Assembly (NCBI GenBank): GCA_964478125.1
Contig: CAYZGR010000034.1
Span: 1-35,552 of the forward strand
Length of the DNA stretch: 35,552 nt
Direction: 5' to 3'
Origin: FW021-bin31 sp964478125
Lineage (GTDB): Bacteria; Bacteroidota; Bacteroidia; Chitinophagales; Chitinophagaceae
In this document: piece by piece, positions 8,006 through 14,932 of the stretch
Numbering within the stretch: the stretch's first letter is position 1
Layout: the number at the start of each line of letters is the position of its first letter
Program-made: the position numbers and the translations under genes
Notes under the pieces: generated by a model
What the model was told of the DNA's origin: nothing
What the model saw: the letters and a program-made list of their open reading frames with translations, nothing else
The model's database searches: none

Positions 8006-8215
8006 AAAGGTACTGCCGAGGAGCAGCCTCTCAAAGGATCATTTGATCTTGACCGTCGGCNNNNNNNNNNNNNNNNNNNNNNNNNNNNNNNNNNNNNNNN
8101 NNNNNNNNNNNNNNNNNNNNNNNNNNNNNNNNNNNNNNNNNNNNNNNNNNNNNNNNNNNNAAAGGTACTGCCGAGGAGCAGCCTCTCAAAGGATCATTTG
8201 ATCTTGACCGTCGGC
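8006..8215. repeat. Assembly gap 1 flanked by identical 55-mers
   Basis: Bases 8006-8060 and 8161-8215 are identical over 55 bases, and exactly 100 N (8061-8160) lie between them. This is the signature of two contigs sharing one terminal k-mer (k=55), joined by a placeholder gap. The true sequence may simply contain one copy. The 55-mer is itself rich in inverted repeats (GCCGA/TCGGC at its ends, and an AAGGATC-type near-palindrome in the middle). A reading frame that appears to cross the N run is an artefact. Confidence 0.9.
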
Positions 8216-8291
8216 TTCATCCCTTTTCAACTCCATTTCCTATTTTTAAAGTTATAAATCACTTTGGGAACCCGGGTATAATGCTCATCTC

Positions 8292-9347
8292 TCACCGCTG
8301 CTCATACTGCTCTTTGTAATAATCCTGATATGCGCCGCTGCTCACGTTATCCAACCATTCCTGATGGCCCAGATACCAATCTACGGTTTTCTCAAGTCCT
8401 TCTTCAAAAGTAACCGAAGGTTCCCATCCGAGCGTTTTGTTTATTTTGGCGGCATCAATAGCATAGCGCTTATCATGTCCGGCGCGGTCTTTCACGAAAG
8501 TGATCAATTGAGCAGAAGTTCCTTCTGCCCTATTCAGCTTTTTATCCATTATTTTACATAATAAATGAATCAGATCAATATTTTTCCATTCATTAAAACC
8601 ACCGATATTATAAGTCTCTCCATGAACTCCTTTATGGAAAATGTCATCAATGGCGCGCGCATGGTCATTCACCCAAAGCCAGTCGCGAATGTTATCCCCC
8701 TTCCCGTATACAGGAACAGGTTTATGGGTTTTGATGTTATGGATAGCCAAGGGGATCAGCTTCTCGGGAAATTGATAAGCGCCGTAATTATTAGAACAAT
8801 TAGAAATTACTATGGGTAATCCAAAAGTATGGTAATAGGATCTTACCAGATGGTCGGAAGATGCTTTGGAAGCCGAATAAGGCGAACGGGGATCGTAACG
8901 GGTCTCTTCGGTAAAGAAGCCATCGCTGCCTAATGAACCATACACTTCATCCGTTGACACGTGGTAAAAAAGTTTATCTTCCGTATTTTTTCCCCAATAT
9001 GCCCGGCAGGCATTCAACAAATTTGCCGTACCAAGGACATTCGTTCTTACGAAAGCCAGAGGATCTAAAATGGAACGATCCACGTGACTCTCTGCAGCAA
9101 GGTGGATTACCGCGTCAAACTGGTATTGTTCAAAAAGCCGGTTTATCTGATTGTTATCGGTAATATCCCCTTTCTCAAAGGCATAGTTCTCTTTGGCTTC
9201 CACATCGCGTATGTTCTCTAAATTACCGGCATATGTTAATGCATCCAGATTTACGATTCTATAATCAGGATATTTGGTTACGAAAAGGCGTATGACATGC
9301 GAACCAATGAAACCGGCGCCGCCGGTTATGAGTATGGTCTTCTCCAT
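8292..9347 (-). CDS. rfbB: dTDP-glucose 4,6-dehydratase
   Basis: This short-chain dehydrogenase converts dTDP-glucose to dTDP-4-keto-6-deoxyglucose in the cytoplasm for deoxy- and amino-sugar synthesis. At 351 residues it has normal length. The NAD-binding GGAGFIGSH is at 9-17; the catalytic STDEVYGS is at 131-138, with the Thr-Asp-Glu triad used for dehydration; YSASK with Tyr157 and Lys161 completes the active site. SHVDRSI (87-93) is also typical of RmlB. The start lies 10 bases after the aminotransferase stop, so the two are one operon read leftwards. No rmlA, rmlC or rmlD gene is present here, so the pair presumably branches from a pathway encoded elsewhere. Confidence 0.95.
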   Translation of the reverse strand: MEKTILITGGAGFIGSHVIRLFVTKYPDYRIVNLDALTYAGNLENIRDVEAKENYAFEKGDITDNNQINRLFEQYQFDAVIHLAAESHVDRSILDPLAFVRTNVLGTANLLNACRAYWGKNTEDKLFYHVSTDEVYGSLGSDGFFTEETRYDPRSPYSASKASSDHLVRSYYHTFGLPIVISNCSNNYGAYQFPEKLIPLAIHNIKTHKPVPVYGKGDNIRDWLWVNDHARAIDDIFHKGVHGETYNIGGFNEWKNIDLIHLLCKIMDKKLNRAEGTSAQLITFVKDRAGHDKRYAIDAAKINKTLGWEPSVTFEEGLEKTVDWYLGHQEWLDNVSSGAYQDYYKEQYEQR

Positions 9348-9357
9348 TTATAAAGAT

Positions 9358-10503
9358 TTATTTTATTTCAAAGAATTCAATTATTGAAGCTGCAATGTAT
9401 TCCAGCTGCTCCTCATCCAGCTCGGTGTGCATGGGTAAAGACAAAACCTCTTCTTTAAGCCGGGCAGTTACCGGAAGAGTGCCAGAGATATCCCTTATCC
9501 CATCAAACATTTTTTGCTCGTGAGCAGGTACAGGATAATAGATCATGGAGGGTATTTCTTTTTTTTCAAGAAATTGATGTAAAGCATCTCTTTTTCCCTC
9601 TTTCACCCTTATGGTGTATTGATGAAAAGTATGAAAACTGTAGGATGCACGTTGAGGGATCTGTACTTCAGAAACCGGTTCCAACGCTTTATCATAAAAA
9701 GCTGCGGCCTTCCTCCTTGCCGCGATATACTCATCCAGAAAATCTATTTTAATGTTTAAAACAGCCGCCTGCAGACTATCCAGACGGGAATTGCATCCCA
9801 CCATATCGTGATAATATCGCTTGCTTTGCCCGTGATTAGCAATCTTTTTCAAACGAGCGGCCAGTTGCTCATCATTGGTCGTTATAGCCCCCCCGTCGCC
9901 ATAGCAACCCAGGGTTTTTGAGGGGAAAAATGAAGTACAGCCCATATCGCCAATAGTTCCGGCCTTTAATCCCCGGCCGCCGGAAAAGGTATAGCGGCTC
10001 CCCAGCGCCTGGGCATTATCTTCCACTAAAAAAAGATTATGCTCTTGAGCTAGATGTACCAAAGGTTCCATATCTGCAGTCTGCCCGAATAAATGGACCG
10101 GAAGGATCACTCTTGTCCTCGGGGTAAGGGCCTTTTTTACAGCTTCCGGATCCATGCAGAAAGTCCCGGGATCCACATCCACAAAAACAGGCTTTAAATG
10201 TAATAATGCGACTACTTCAGCTGTGGCAATAAAGGTAAAAGAGGGCGTAATCACCTCGTCTCCCGGCTGTAGATCTAAAGCCATTAAGGCTATTTGAAGG
10301 GCATCGGTACCATTTGCACAAGGGATAACATGCTTTACCTCAAGGTATGCTCCTAACTTTTGCGAGAAGGTATCGACCTGGGGACCGTTGATAAAAGCCG
10401 CCTCCTCCAGAATATCCTGAAAAGAAGCAGCTATTTGAGGCTTTATTTTCTGGTACTGACGTACCAGATCAACCATTCTGATAGGGCGCATATCTTTTTC
10501 CAA
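9358..10503 (-). CDS. DegT/DnrJ/EryC1/StrS family PLP-dependent sugar aminotransferase
   Basis: This enzyme transfers an amino group to a nucleotide-linked keto-sugar using pyridoxal phosphate. It has 381 residues, usual for the family. The PLP lysine is Lys196 in FFPSKTLGCYGDGGA; the pyridine-nitrogen Asp is in VEDNAQALGS (Asp162); CANGTDALQ (62-70) holds the phosphate-binding Thr-Asp. Ile/Met-rich RMVDLVRQYQKIKPQI at the start resembles WbpE/FdtB-like enzymes. An internal ATG (10491) is an alternative start. Being first in an operon with rfbB, its substrate may be a 3- or 4-keto sugar derived from dTDP-4-keto-6-deoxyglucose, but the position of amination cannot be told. Products would feed cell-surface polysaccharide. 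Confidence 0.92.
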   Translation of the reverse strand: MEKDMRPIRMVDLVRQYQKIKPQIAASFQDILEEAAFINGPQVDTFSQKLGAYLEVKHVIPCANGTDALQIALMALDLQPGDEVITPSFTFIATAEVVALLHLKPVFVDVDPGTFCMDPEAVKKALTPRTRVILPVHLFGQTADMEPLVHLAQEHNLFLVEDNAQALGSRYTFSGGRGLKAGTIGDMGCTSFFPSKTLGCYGDGGAITTNDEQLAARLKKIANHGQSKRYYHDMVGCNSRLDSLQAAVLNIKIDFLDEYIAARRKAAAFYDKALEPVSEVQIPQRASYSFHTFHQYTIRVKEGKRDALHQFLEKKEIPSMIYYPVPAHEQKMFDGIRDISGTLPVTARLKEEVLSLPMHTELDEEQLEYIAASIIEFFEIK

Positions 10504-10520
10504 ATCCTTTATTAAAGCTG

Positions 10521-10528
10521 CAAACTTA
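10521..10528 (-). promoter_or_regulatory. Possible -7 element for the aminotransferase-rfbB operon
   Basis: Read on the minus strand this is TAAGTTTG, a full match to TAnnTTTG, placed about 18 bases upstream of the aminotransferase ATG. A TTTG lies upstream but with only 16 bases of spacing rather than about 19, so the call is tentative. Confidence 0.35.
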
Positions 10529-10606
10529 CATGAAAAAATTTACACAAAGGATATATGAAAATGGAGCAACACGACGACCTTTATGTTGGACTAAAAAAGG
10601 AACATC

Positions 10607-10714
10607 ATGCCACAGCCCTTTTCATTTGAAGTAAGGATACAAAAAGCATATGGAATAGACATGCATAAGGACGATATTAAATCCTGCTATCTGGGGTGGT
10701 CCCCCGAAAAATAG
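10607..10714 (+). pseudogene. Possible N-terminal remnant of an IS110-family transposase
   Basis: This is a 35-codon frame whose middle reads KAYGIDMHKDDIKSCYLG. IS110-family DEDD transposases begin with a closely similar block, (V/Y)GIDVHKD followed by a hydrophobic strand, where the Asp is the first catalytic residue. The frame stops 14 codons later and neither other frame restores the family, so only the first strand-helix segment would remain. The match is short and made from memory of the family, so chance similarity is possible. Confidence 0.3.
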
Positions 10715-10741
10715 TTTTCCCTTTGCCCGATGGAACAACAA

Positions 10742-10819
10742 GATCGTAGTTATGCGGCTTTGTTTTACTGACCTCCGGCTCTTGGTGAAGCCGTATTTCT
10801 ACCGGCTTTGTACTACGAT
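10742..10819. other. Nested inverted repeats, possible structured RNA
   Basis: ATCGTAGT (10743-10750) pairs with ACTACGAT (10812-10819). Inside, CGGCTT (10755-10760) pairs with AAGCCG (10788-10793), giving a two-level hairpin of about 78 bases. A third CGGCTTT follows at 10803. There is no reading frame support. It may be an element end, a small RNA, or nothing functional. Confidence 0.3.
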
Positions 10820-10833
10820 TCTATTTTCTTGTG

Positions 10834-10859
10834 ATAAAAAGCTGGTGACGGCTTTTTAT
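10834..10859 (-). terminator. Intrinsic terminator of the 10880-11623 gene
   Basis: ATAAAAAGC (10834-10842) and GCTTTTTAT (10851-10859) are exact complements around an 8-base loop. On the minus strand the hairpin lies about 20 bases after the stop codon of the hypothetical gene, and the 3' arm is the T-rich tail. Confidence 0.65.
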
Positions 10860-10879
10860 TTACAGGAGGAATAACAAAT

Positions 10880-11623
10880 TCAGGAAAACCGTTTTTTAAT
10901 GAGTGAATAAAAATGCTGCACGGTTTTGTTATTTTCCTGCCAGCCCAATTTAATCTTTAGCTCCCGGTCAATCCAATATAGGGCTTCTTCCAGATCCCGG
11001 CACTCATTAATGGTTTTTATAGACCGGTTATATAAAGACTGATCACCACGGAATAATTCATTTATAAAGCCGAATTTTTCATTAAGTCCTATAGCCTGAT
11101 GAAGATCCTTTACCGATGAATTCCCCAACTTATTCACTACTTCCTCCTGCTCTTTTTTCAAACGGTCGTTTAATGAGGGTCTATGTTCCGCAATCAGGTC
11201 GTTCAACTCCTTTCTGGCAGACAAGGAGGGTTTATCTGTTGTATCTCCCGCTGTTGTCGGTTGGTCCCATAAGGTCTGTTGAGAATTTTGTACGGTCCCC
11301 GGCGAGGCCGATTTAATGCTTGCGCCCACTGCAACAACTTCTTGTTCCTTACTGGTATTCTCTTCCGGATTTTCTTTCAGAACGTCCACCGGAACAGGAG
11401 CTTCTTCAGTAATTTCTTCCACCTTTTTCTGAGGATGGTGCAAATCATACCCGGGCATAATAACAGAGACTTTCCGGGTTGAATTTTTTTTATCCTCCTC
11501 ACTTTTGGCACACATCAGCTCCGCATAAAGCAACTTGGTATAATGCGATAATTCGCTTAATGTTGCATCCTTCTCTTTCAATTTCTGCAGCTTATCTATC
11601 AGCACCGCAACTTTTTCTTTCAT
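10880..11623 (-). CDS. Conserved uncharacterised protein, coil plus C-terminal domain
   Basis: This is a 247-residue cytoplasmic protein without signal peptide or membrane segment. Residues 1-45 form a charged helix (KVAVLIDKLQKLKEKDATLSE). About 50-140 is low-complexity and acidic, probably disordered. The C-terminal ~85 residues are the compact part: DLHQAIGLNEKFGFINELF, then YNRSIKTINECRDLEEALYWIDREL and GWQENNKTVQHFYSLIKKRF. That C-terminal arrangement recurs, as I recall, in uncharacterised Bacteroidota proteins next to housekeeping genes; I know no assigned function. A promoter is visible 50-90 bases upstream and a terminator downstream, so it is a single-gene unit, divergent from thymidine kinase. 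Confidence 0.8.
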   Translation of the reverse strand: MKEKVAVLIDKLQKLKEKDATLSELSHYTKLLYAELMCAKSEEDKKNSTRKVSVIMPGYDLHHPQKKVEEITEEAPVPVDVLKENPEENTSKEQEVVAVGASIKSASPGTVQNSQQTLWDQPTTAGDTTDKPSLSARKELNDLIAEHRPSLNDRLKKEQEEVVNKLGNSSVKDLHQAIGLNEKFGFINELFRGDQSLYNRSIKTINECRDLEEALYWIDRELKIKLGWQENNKTVQHFYSLIKKRFS

Positions 11624-11679
11624 TTTTTATATTATTGCGTTTTACTCTTTTTAATATTCAATCTTTTTATATCTAACCG

Positions 11680-11711
11680 TAAAGGTATTTATTTCATTCC
11701 CGATACACAAA
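11680..11711 (-). promoter_or_regulatory. Promoter of the uncharacterised gene at 10880-11623
   Basis: On the minus strand TTTG (11708-11711) is followed after 20 bases by TACCTTTA (11680-11687), one mismatch from TAnnTTTG. Transcription would begin near 11673, about 50 bases before the ATG at 11623. It lies in the intergenic space shared with thymidine kinase. Confidence 0.5.
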
Positions 11712-11720
11712 TTTAATACC

Positions 11721-12299
11721 ATGTTTATTGAACCGCTCATCAAGGAAGGGAAAAGAGGCTGGATCGAAGTTATATGCGGATCCATGTTTTCCGGCAAAAC
11801 GGAAGAATTGATCCGGCGGCTGAAACGGGCAAAAATCGCTCATCTCCAGGTGGCTATCTTCAAACCCGTCGTCGATACCCGCTACGATAAGGAAAATATT
11901 GTGTCTCACGACGAAAGATCCCTCCAATCCATAGCCGTAAGAAATGCCCGGGAGATTTTATCTTTAACTGAAAAAATAGACGTGGCAGGCATTGATGAAG
12001 CACAATTTTTTGATGATGAGCTGCCGGAAGTTTGCGATACACTGGCCTCCAGAGGCATCCGCACGATAGTGGCCGGTTTGGATATGGATTATAAGGGAAA
12101 TCCGTACGGGCCGGTACCTCTACTCCTGGCCAAAGCGGACTATATCACCAAGTTACATGCTATTTGTATGCAATGTGGTAATATAGCTTCTTTTACCTAT
12201 CGAAAAACCGGGGATACCGAGCAATTCAAACTGGGCGAAAAAGAGATGTACGAGCCCCGGTGCAGAGATTGTTTTTTCAGGAGCAAAAATAGGCGATAG
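11721..12299 (+). CDS. tdk: Thymidine kinase, type II
   Basis: This enzyme phosphorylates thymidine with ATP in the pyrimidine salvage pathway. At 192 residues it has usual bacterial length. The P-loop GSMFSGKT is at 20-27; the catalytic Glu is Glu93 in IDEAQFFDDEL; the structural zinc is held by two CxxC pairs, Cys149/Cys152 (CMQC) and Cys181/Cys184 (CRDC); GLDMDYKGNPYGP is the conserved 'lasso' entry. The ATG at 11721 gives a short N-terminal extension before WIEVICGSMFSGKT that is common in Bacteroidota. A small hairpin overlaps the stop codon (ATAGGC at 12289 with GCCTAT at 12310). Confidence 0.97.
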   Translation: MFIEPLIKEGKRGWIEVICGSMFSGKTEELIRRLKRAKIAHLQVAIFKPVVDTRYDKENIVSHDERSLQSIAVRNAREILSLTEKIDVAGIDEAQFFDDELPEVCDTLASRGIRTIVAGLDMDYKGNPYGPVPLLLAKADYITKLHAICMQCGNIASFTYRKTGDTEQFKLGEKEMYEPRCRDCFFRSKNRR

Positions 12300-12350
12300 A
12301 ACGCCGATTGCCTATAAATAATCTATATTATTTTAGCTCTTTATTCTTTT

Positions 12351-12371
12351 TTTGCTAACTTTATTAGCAAA
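12351..12371. promoter_or_regulatory. Inverted repeat overlapping a probable -7 box upstream of the DUF763 gene
   Basis: TTTGCTAA (12351-12358) and TTAGCAAA (12364-12371) form a perfect 8-base dyad with a 5-base centre. The centre plus the left arm contains TAACTTTA (12356-12363), a near-match to TAnnTTTG. The dyad ends 8 bases before the ATG at 12380. An operator on the promoter or a leader hairpin are both possible; no strong -33 TTTG is seen. Confidence 0.4.
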
Positions 12372-12379
12372 TTGAATTT

Positions 12380-13591
12380 ATGCATCATTCTGGCTCTGCC
12401 GATCTTCCTTTGCACAATGGCCGCGTACCCACCTGGCTGGCCGAACGAATGGCCCGAATAGGCGGCGCCATAGTTTCTTCTATTGTACAATACTATGGGC
12501 AGGAAGCGTTTTTATCGCGTATCAGCGATCCCTTCTGGTTTCAGTCGCTGGGCTGTGTGATGGGAATGGATTGGCATTCCTCAGGCATTACCACCTCCGT
12601 GTTGGGCGCGTTAAAAAAAGCGTTAAATCCACAAGCCGGAGAACTGGGCATATACATTTGCGGCGGCCGGGGAAAACAGTCCCTCAAGACGCCCCTGGAA
12701 TTGCGGCAGGTCGGGGATAAAGAAGGACTGAATGCAGATCAACTGGTGTACAACAGCAGATTGACGGCAAAAGTAGATAACACGGCGTTACAAGATGGGT
12801 TTCAGCTTTATTTACATTCTTTTATCGTAACGAACAAAGGAGATTGGGCCGTAGTACAACAGGGAATGAATGGATCTTCCGGTTGGGCGCGCCGTTATCA
12901 CTGGCATTCTTCACGAATACGTTCTTTTGTGGAAGAGCCCCATACGGCTGTGGTGGGCCGCAACCAGGGAAATATCCTTAATCTTGTTCATCATCAGGCG
13001 GCTCCCGCCCGTGCGGGTATCTTGAAAGTAGTAAAAGAAGACAAGATCTCCTTAAAGGAGATCCCGAAAATAATCCTTCCCCGGCATCATGAAGTGCGGC
13101 AAGAAGATGTAAACCTGAAAAGACTTGGCGCCATATTGGCTTTAGCACAAAACACATCTTTACCCAATTTTGAGTCGCTGCTCTTGTTGAAAGGCGCCGG
13201 CCCCAGAACGTTGCAATCGCTCGCTTTAGTAAGCGAAGTGATCCATGGAACACCCTCCCGTTTCAGCGATCCCGCCCGGTTTTCCTTTGCGCACGGTGGG
13301 AAAGACGGCCATCCTTTTCCCGTGCCCACCACCACTTATGATGAAACCATACACCTACTGAAAACAGCGGTAGAAAAAGGAAAGCTTGGCCAGACCGATA
13401 AGCAACAGGCGATACGCCAGTTACACCGGTTATCTTTACAATTAGAAAAAGGCTTCCAGCCCAATCATCGTTTTGATGAATTAGTTGAGAGAGAAAGAGC
13501 ACAATCCTATCAGTACGGCGGCAGGACGGTATTTGGAAAAGCAGAACCGCCGGAACAGAAGGACGTTGTGCAATTAAGCTTGTTTAGCTGA
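12380..13591 (+). CDS. DUF763 domain-containing protein
   Basis: This is a 403-residue soluble protein of the DUF763 family (PF05559), whose biochemical role is, to my knowledge, not established. The family is well represented in archaea and scattered among bacteria. Recognisable blocks are ADLPLHNGRVPTWLAERM near the start, FWFQSLGCVMGMDWHSSGITTSVLGALK (about 52-79), GIYICGGRGKQS, and WAVVQQGMN with WARRYHW near 155-172. Near 270-280 there is LLLKGAGPRTLQSLALVSEVIHG, which looks like a helix-hairpin-helix DNA-binding motif (KGAGPRT-LQSLA), hinting at a nucleic-acid role. His- and Trp-rich motifs suggest an enzyme. The stop lies 6 bases from the stop of the convergent peptidase gene. Confidence 0.85.
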   Translation: MHHSGSADLPLHNGRVPTWLAERMARIGGAIVSSIVQYYGQEAFLSRISDPFWFQSLGCVMGMDWHSSGITTSVLGALKKALNPQAGELGIYICGGRGKQSLKTPLELRQVGDKEGLNADQLVYNSRLTAKVDNTALQDGFQLYLHSFIVTNKGDWAVVQQGMNGSSGWARRYHWHSSRIRSFVEEPHTAVVGRNQGNILNLVHHQAAPARAGILKVVKEDKISLKEIPKIILPRHHEVRQEDVNLKRLGAILALAQNTSLPNFESLLLLKGAGPRTLQSLALVSEVIHGTPSRFSDPARFSFAHGGKDGHPFPVPTTTYDETIHLLKTAVEKGKLGQTDKQQAIRQLHRLSLQLEKGFQPNHRFDELVERERAQSYQYGGRTVFGKAEPPEQKDVVQLSLFS

Positions 13592-13597
13592 GCTCAT

Positions 13598-14926
13598 TTA
13601 CATACCACCTTCCTGGGGTTTAACGGAAGCCTCAAAGACGGTTTTTGCCGAATCAATGGCCTTTGCATCGCCCAGATAATTCCAGTTGATGCCGTGCACA
13701 TACTTTCGGAAAACTTGCGTTAATTCATCAGGCGTTGCTTGCCTGACTTTATTACTAAATTCTTGAGGCATTTTCCAGTCGCCCAATACTTTTGATACGC
13801 CCAAATTCGAGGCCATGGCATCGGCACTTTGTTGTCGCATATAATTTCTTGTAATGAAAAGGTCTCGCATCTCCGTCAATTCTTTTTGCGAAAAGCCTTC
13901 TTTCTGCAATCTTTGTATTTCATGTATCATCACTTCTACCGCAGCTTTTGGCTCGGGCGTACTTACAAAAAGATAGCTATACGGCATTTTGCGTCGTACA
14001 GAATAGGCATAAGGGGCGTAAGAAAGATTGCGTTTGGTTCGTATTTCCTCAAAAAAATTGTCGCTTAAAGCGGCGATAGCCAGTTGGTTAGCTACAAAAT
14101 CATCAGATGTAAAAGCAGGCGCATTCACTATGCCGGCGATATAATTCGTAGAAAGTGTTCTTGACTCTATATGCAAGCTGTTAGAGGCGATGACAGGCGC
14201 CTGATAAGAAGGAGCGGCATATGGCCTTTCAGGAAGACGGCCAAAAGCCTCCTCTATTTTCCGGCCGATCACCGCTTTAGATAATTTCCCTGCCACAACG
14301 ATAAACATCCTGTTTTTATTCAATAAAGTATTGTAATAATAGTTTTTTACATCGGATGCAGAAAGCTGATTAACGGTGTTAAGTTCTCCAAGTGGATCGG
14401 TAGCATAGGCGGTTCCTTTAAAAGTAGTTTCAATAGCCATTTTTTGGATCTTGCTACTGGGATTAGCGGCTTGATTTTTTATTCTTGCAATAATTTTTTG
14501 TTTTAAAAGCTTAAAATCATTTTCATTATAGAGGGGATGGTTTACAGCTTCGGCAAGCAGGTTCCAGCCTTTGTCAAAATATTTGGAAATACAGTTAAGG
14601 CTGATCTTACCATAATCATAGGTGGAAGATCCATAAATATTTATACCGTACGCATCTGCAATATTTTTAAACTCGTCTTTTGTATAGGACCGGGTACCGC
14701 ATTCCATGGTTCCGGCAAGCGCCAGGTTTTCAATTCCCGCTTCTTTTGCAGGATAATTGGCGACGCCGCCTATATAATAAACGCTTACATTAATGATCGC
14801 CTTAACAGTAGGTTTCCTGACTACTGTAATACCTTCCACGGTAAAAGTATCGGCCGGCTCTTGCGCCCATAATTTTAATGGGATAATAAGCACGCATATG
14901 ATAAGAACGAAAATAATACGTTTCAT
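13598..14926 (-). CDS. M16 family peptidase-like protein, catalytically inactive partner
   Basis: This is a 442-residue exported protein with the two-lobed M16 fold. The signal peptide is about residues 1-22 (ending KLWAQ). Where active M16 enzymes carry HxxEH, this protein has NLALAGT within GIENLALAGTMECGT, so it cannot bind the catalytic zinc. It does keep the Arg-Tyr pair of the second subunit, RNLSY with Arg299 and Tyr303, used to position substrate in M16B heterodimers. It starts 6 bases after the stop of the active homologue, so the two form a leftward operon. Periplasmic location is inferred from the signal peptide. Substrate peptides are unknown. Confidence 0.88.
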   Translation of the reverse strand: MKRIIFVLIICVLIIPLKLWAQEPADTFTVEGITVVRKPTVKAIINVSVYYIGGVANYPAKEAGIENLALAGTMECGTRSYTKDEFKNIADAYGINIYGSSTYDYGKISLNCISKYFDKGWNLLAEAVNHPLYNENDFKLLKQKIIARIKNQAANPSSKIQKMAIETTFKGTAYATDPLGELNTVNQLSASDVKNYYYNTLLNKNRMFIVVAGKLSKAVIGRKIEEAFGRLPERPYAAPSYQAPVIASNSLHIESRTLSTNYIAGIVNAPAFTSDDFVANQLAIAALSDNFFEEIRTKRNLSYAPYAYSVRRKMPYSYLFVSTPEPKAAVEVMIHEIQRLQKEGFSQKELTEMRDLFITRNYMRQQSADAMASNLGVSKVLGDWKMPQEFSNKVRQATPDELTQVFRKYVHGINWNYLGDAKAIDSAKTVFEASVKPQEGGM

Positions 14927-14932
14927 GATCGG

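Larger units (their letters stand above)
10504..10879. other. 376-base intergenic region with possible element remnants
   Basis: From right to left it holds a terminator hairpin (10834-10859), a nested inverted-repeat segment (10742-10819), a 35-residue reading frame resembling the start of an IS110-type transposase (10607-10714) and a probable promoter at the left end. No complete gene is seen. Confidence 0.5.

Noticed and set aside
8006..8215. Direct repeats as insertion-sequence target duplication or CRISPR unit
   Set aside because: Only two copies, exactly 55 bases, flanking exactly 100 N; the same length recurs at the second gap, so an assembly origin is more likely.
8000..8257. An open frame running across the first N block
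   Set aside because: It depends on undefined bases and on the duplicated 55-mer; there is no family resemblance.
13592..13597. Terminator between the convergent DUF763 and M16 genes
   Set aside because: Only six bases separate the stop codons, and I found no hairpin with a T-run in either gene end.
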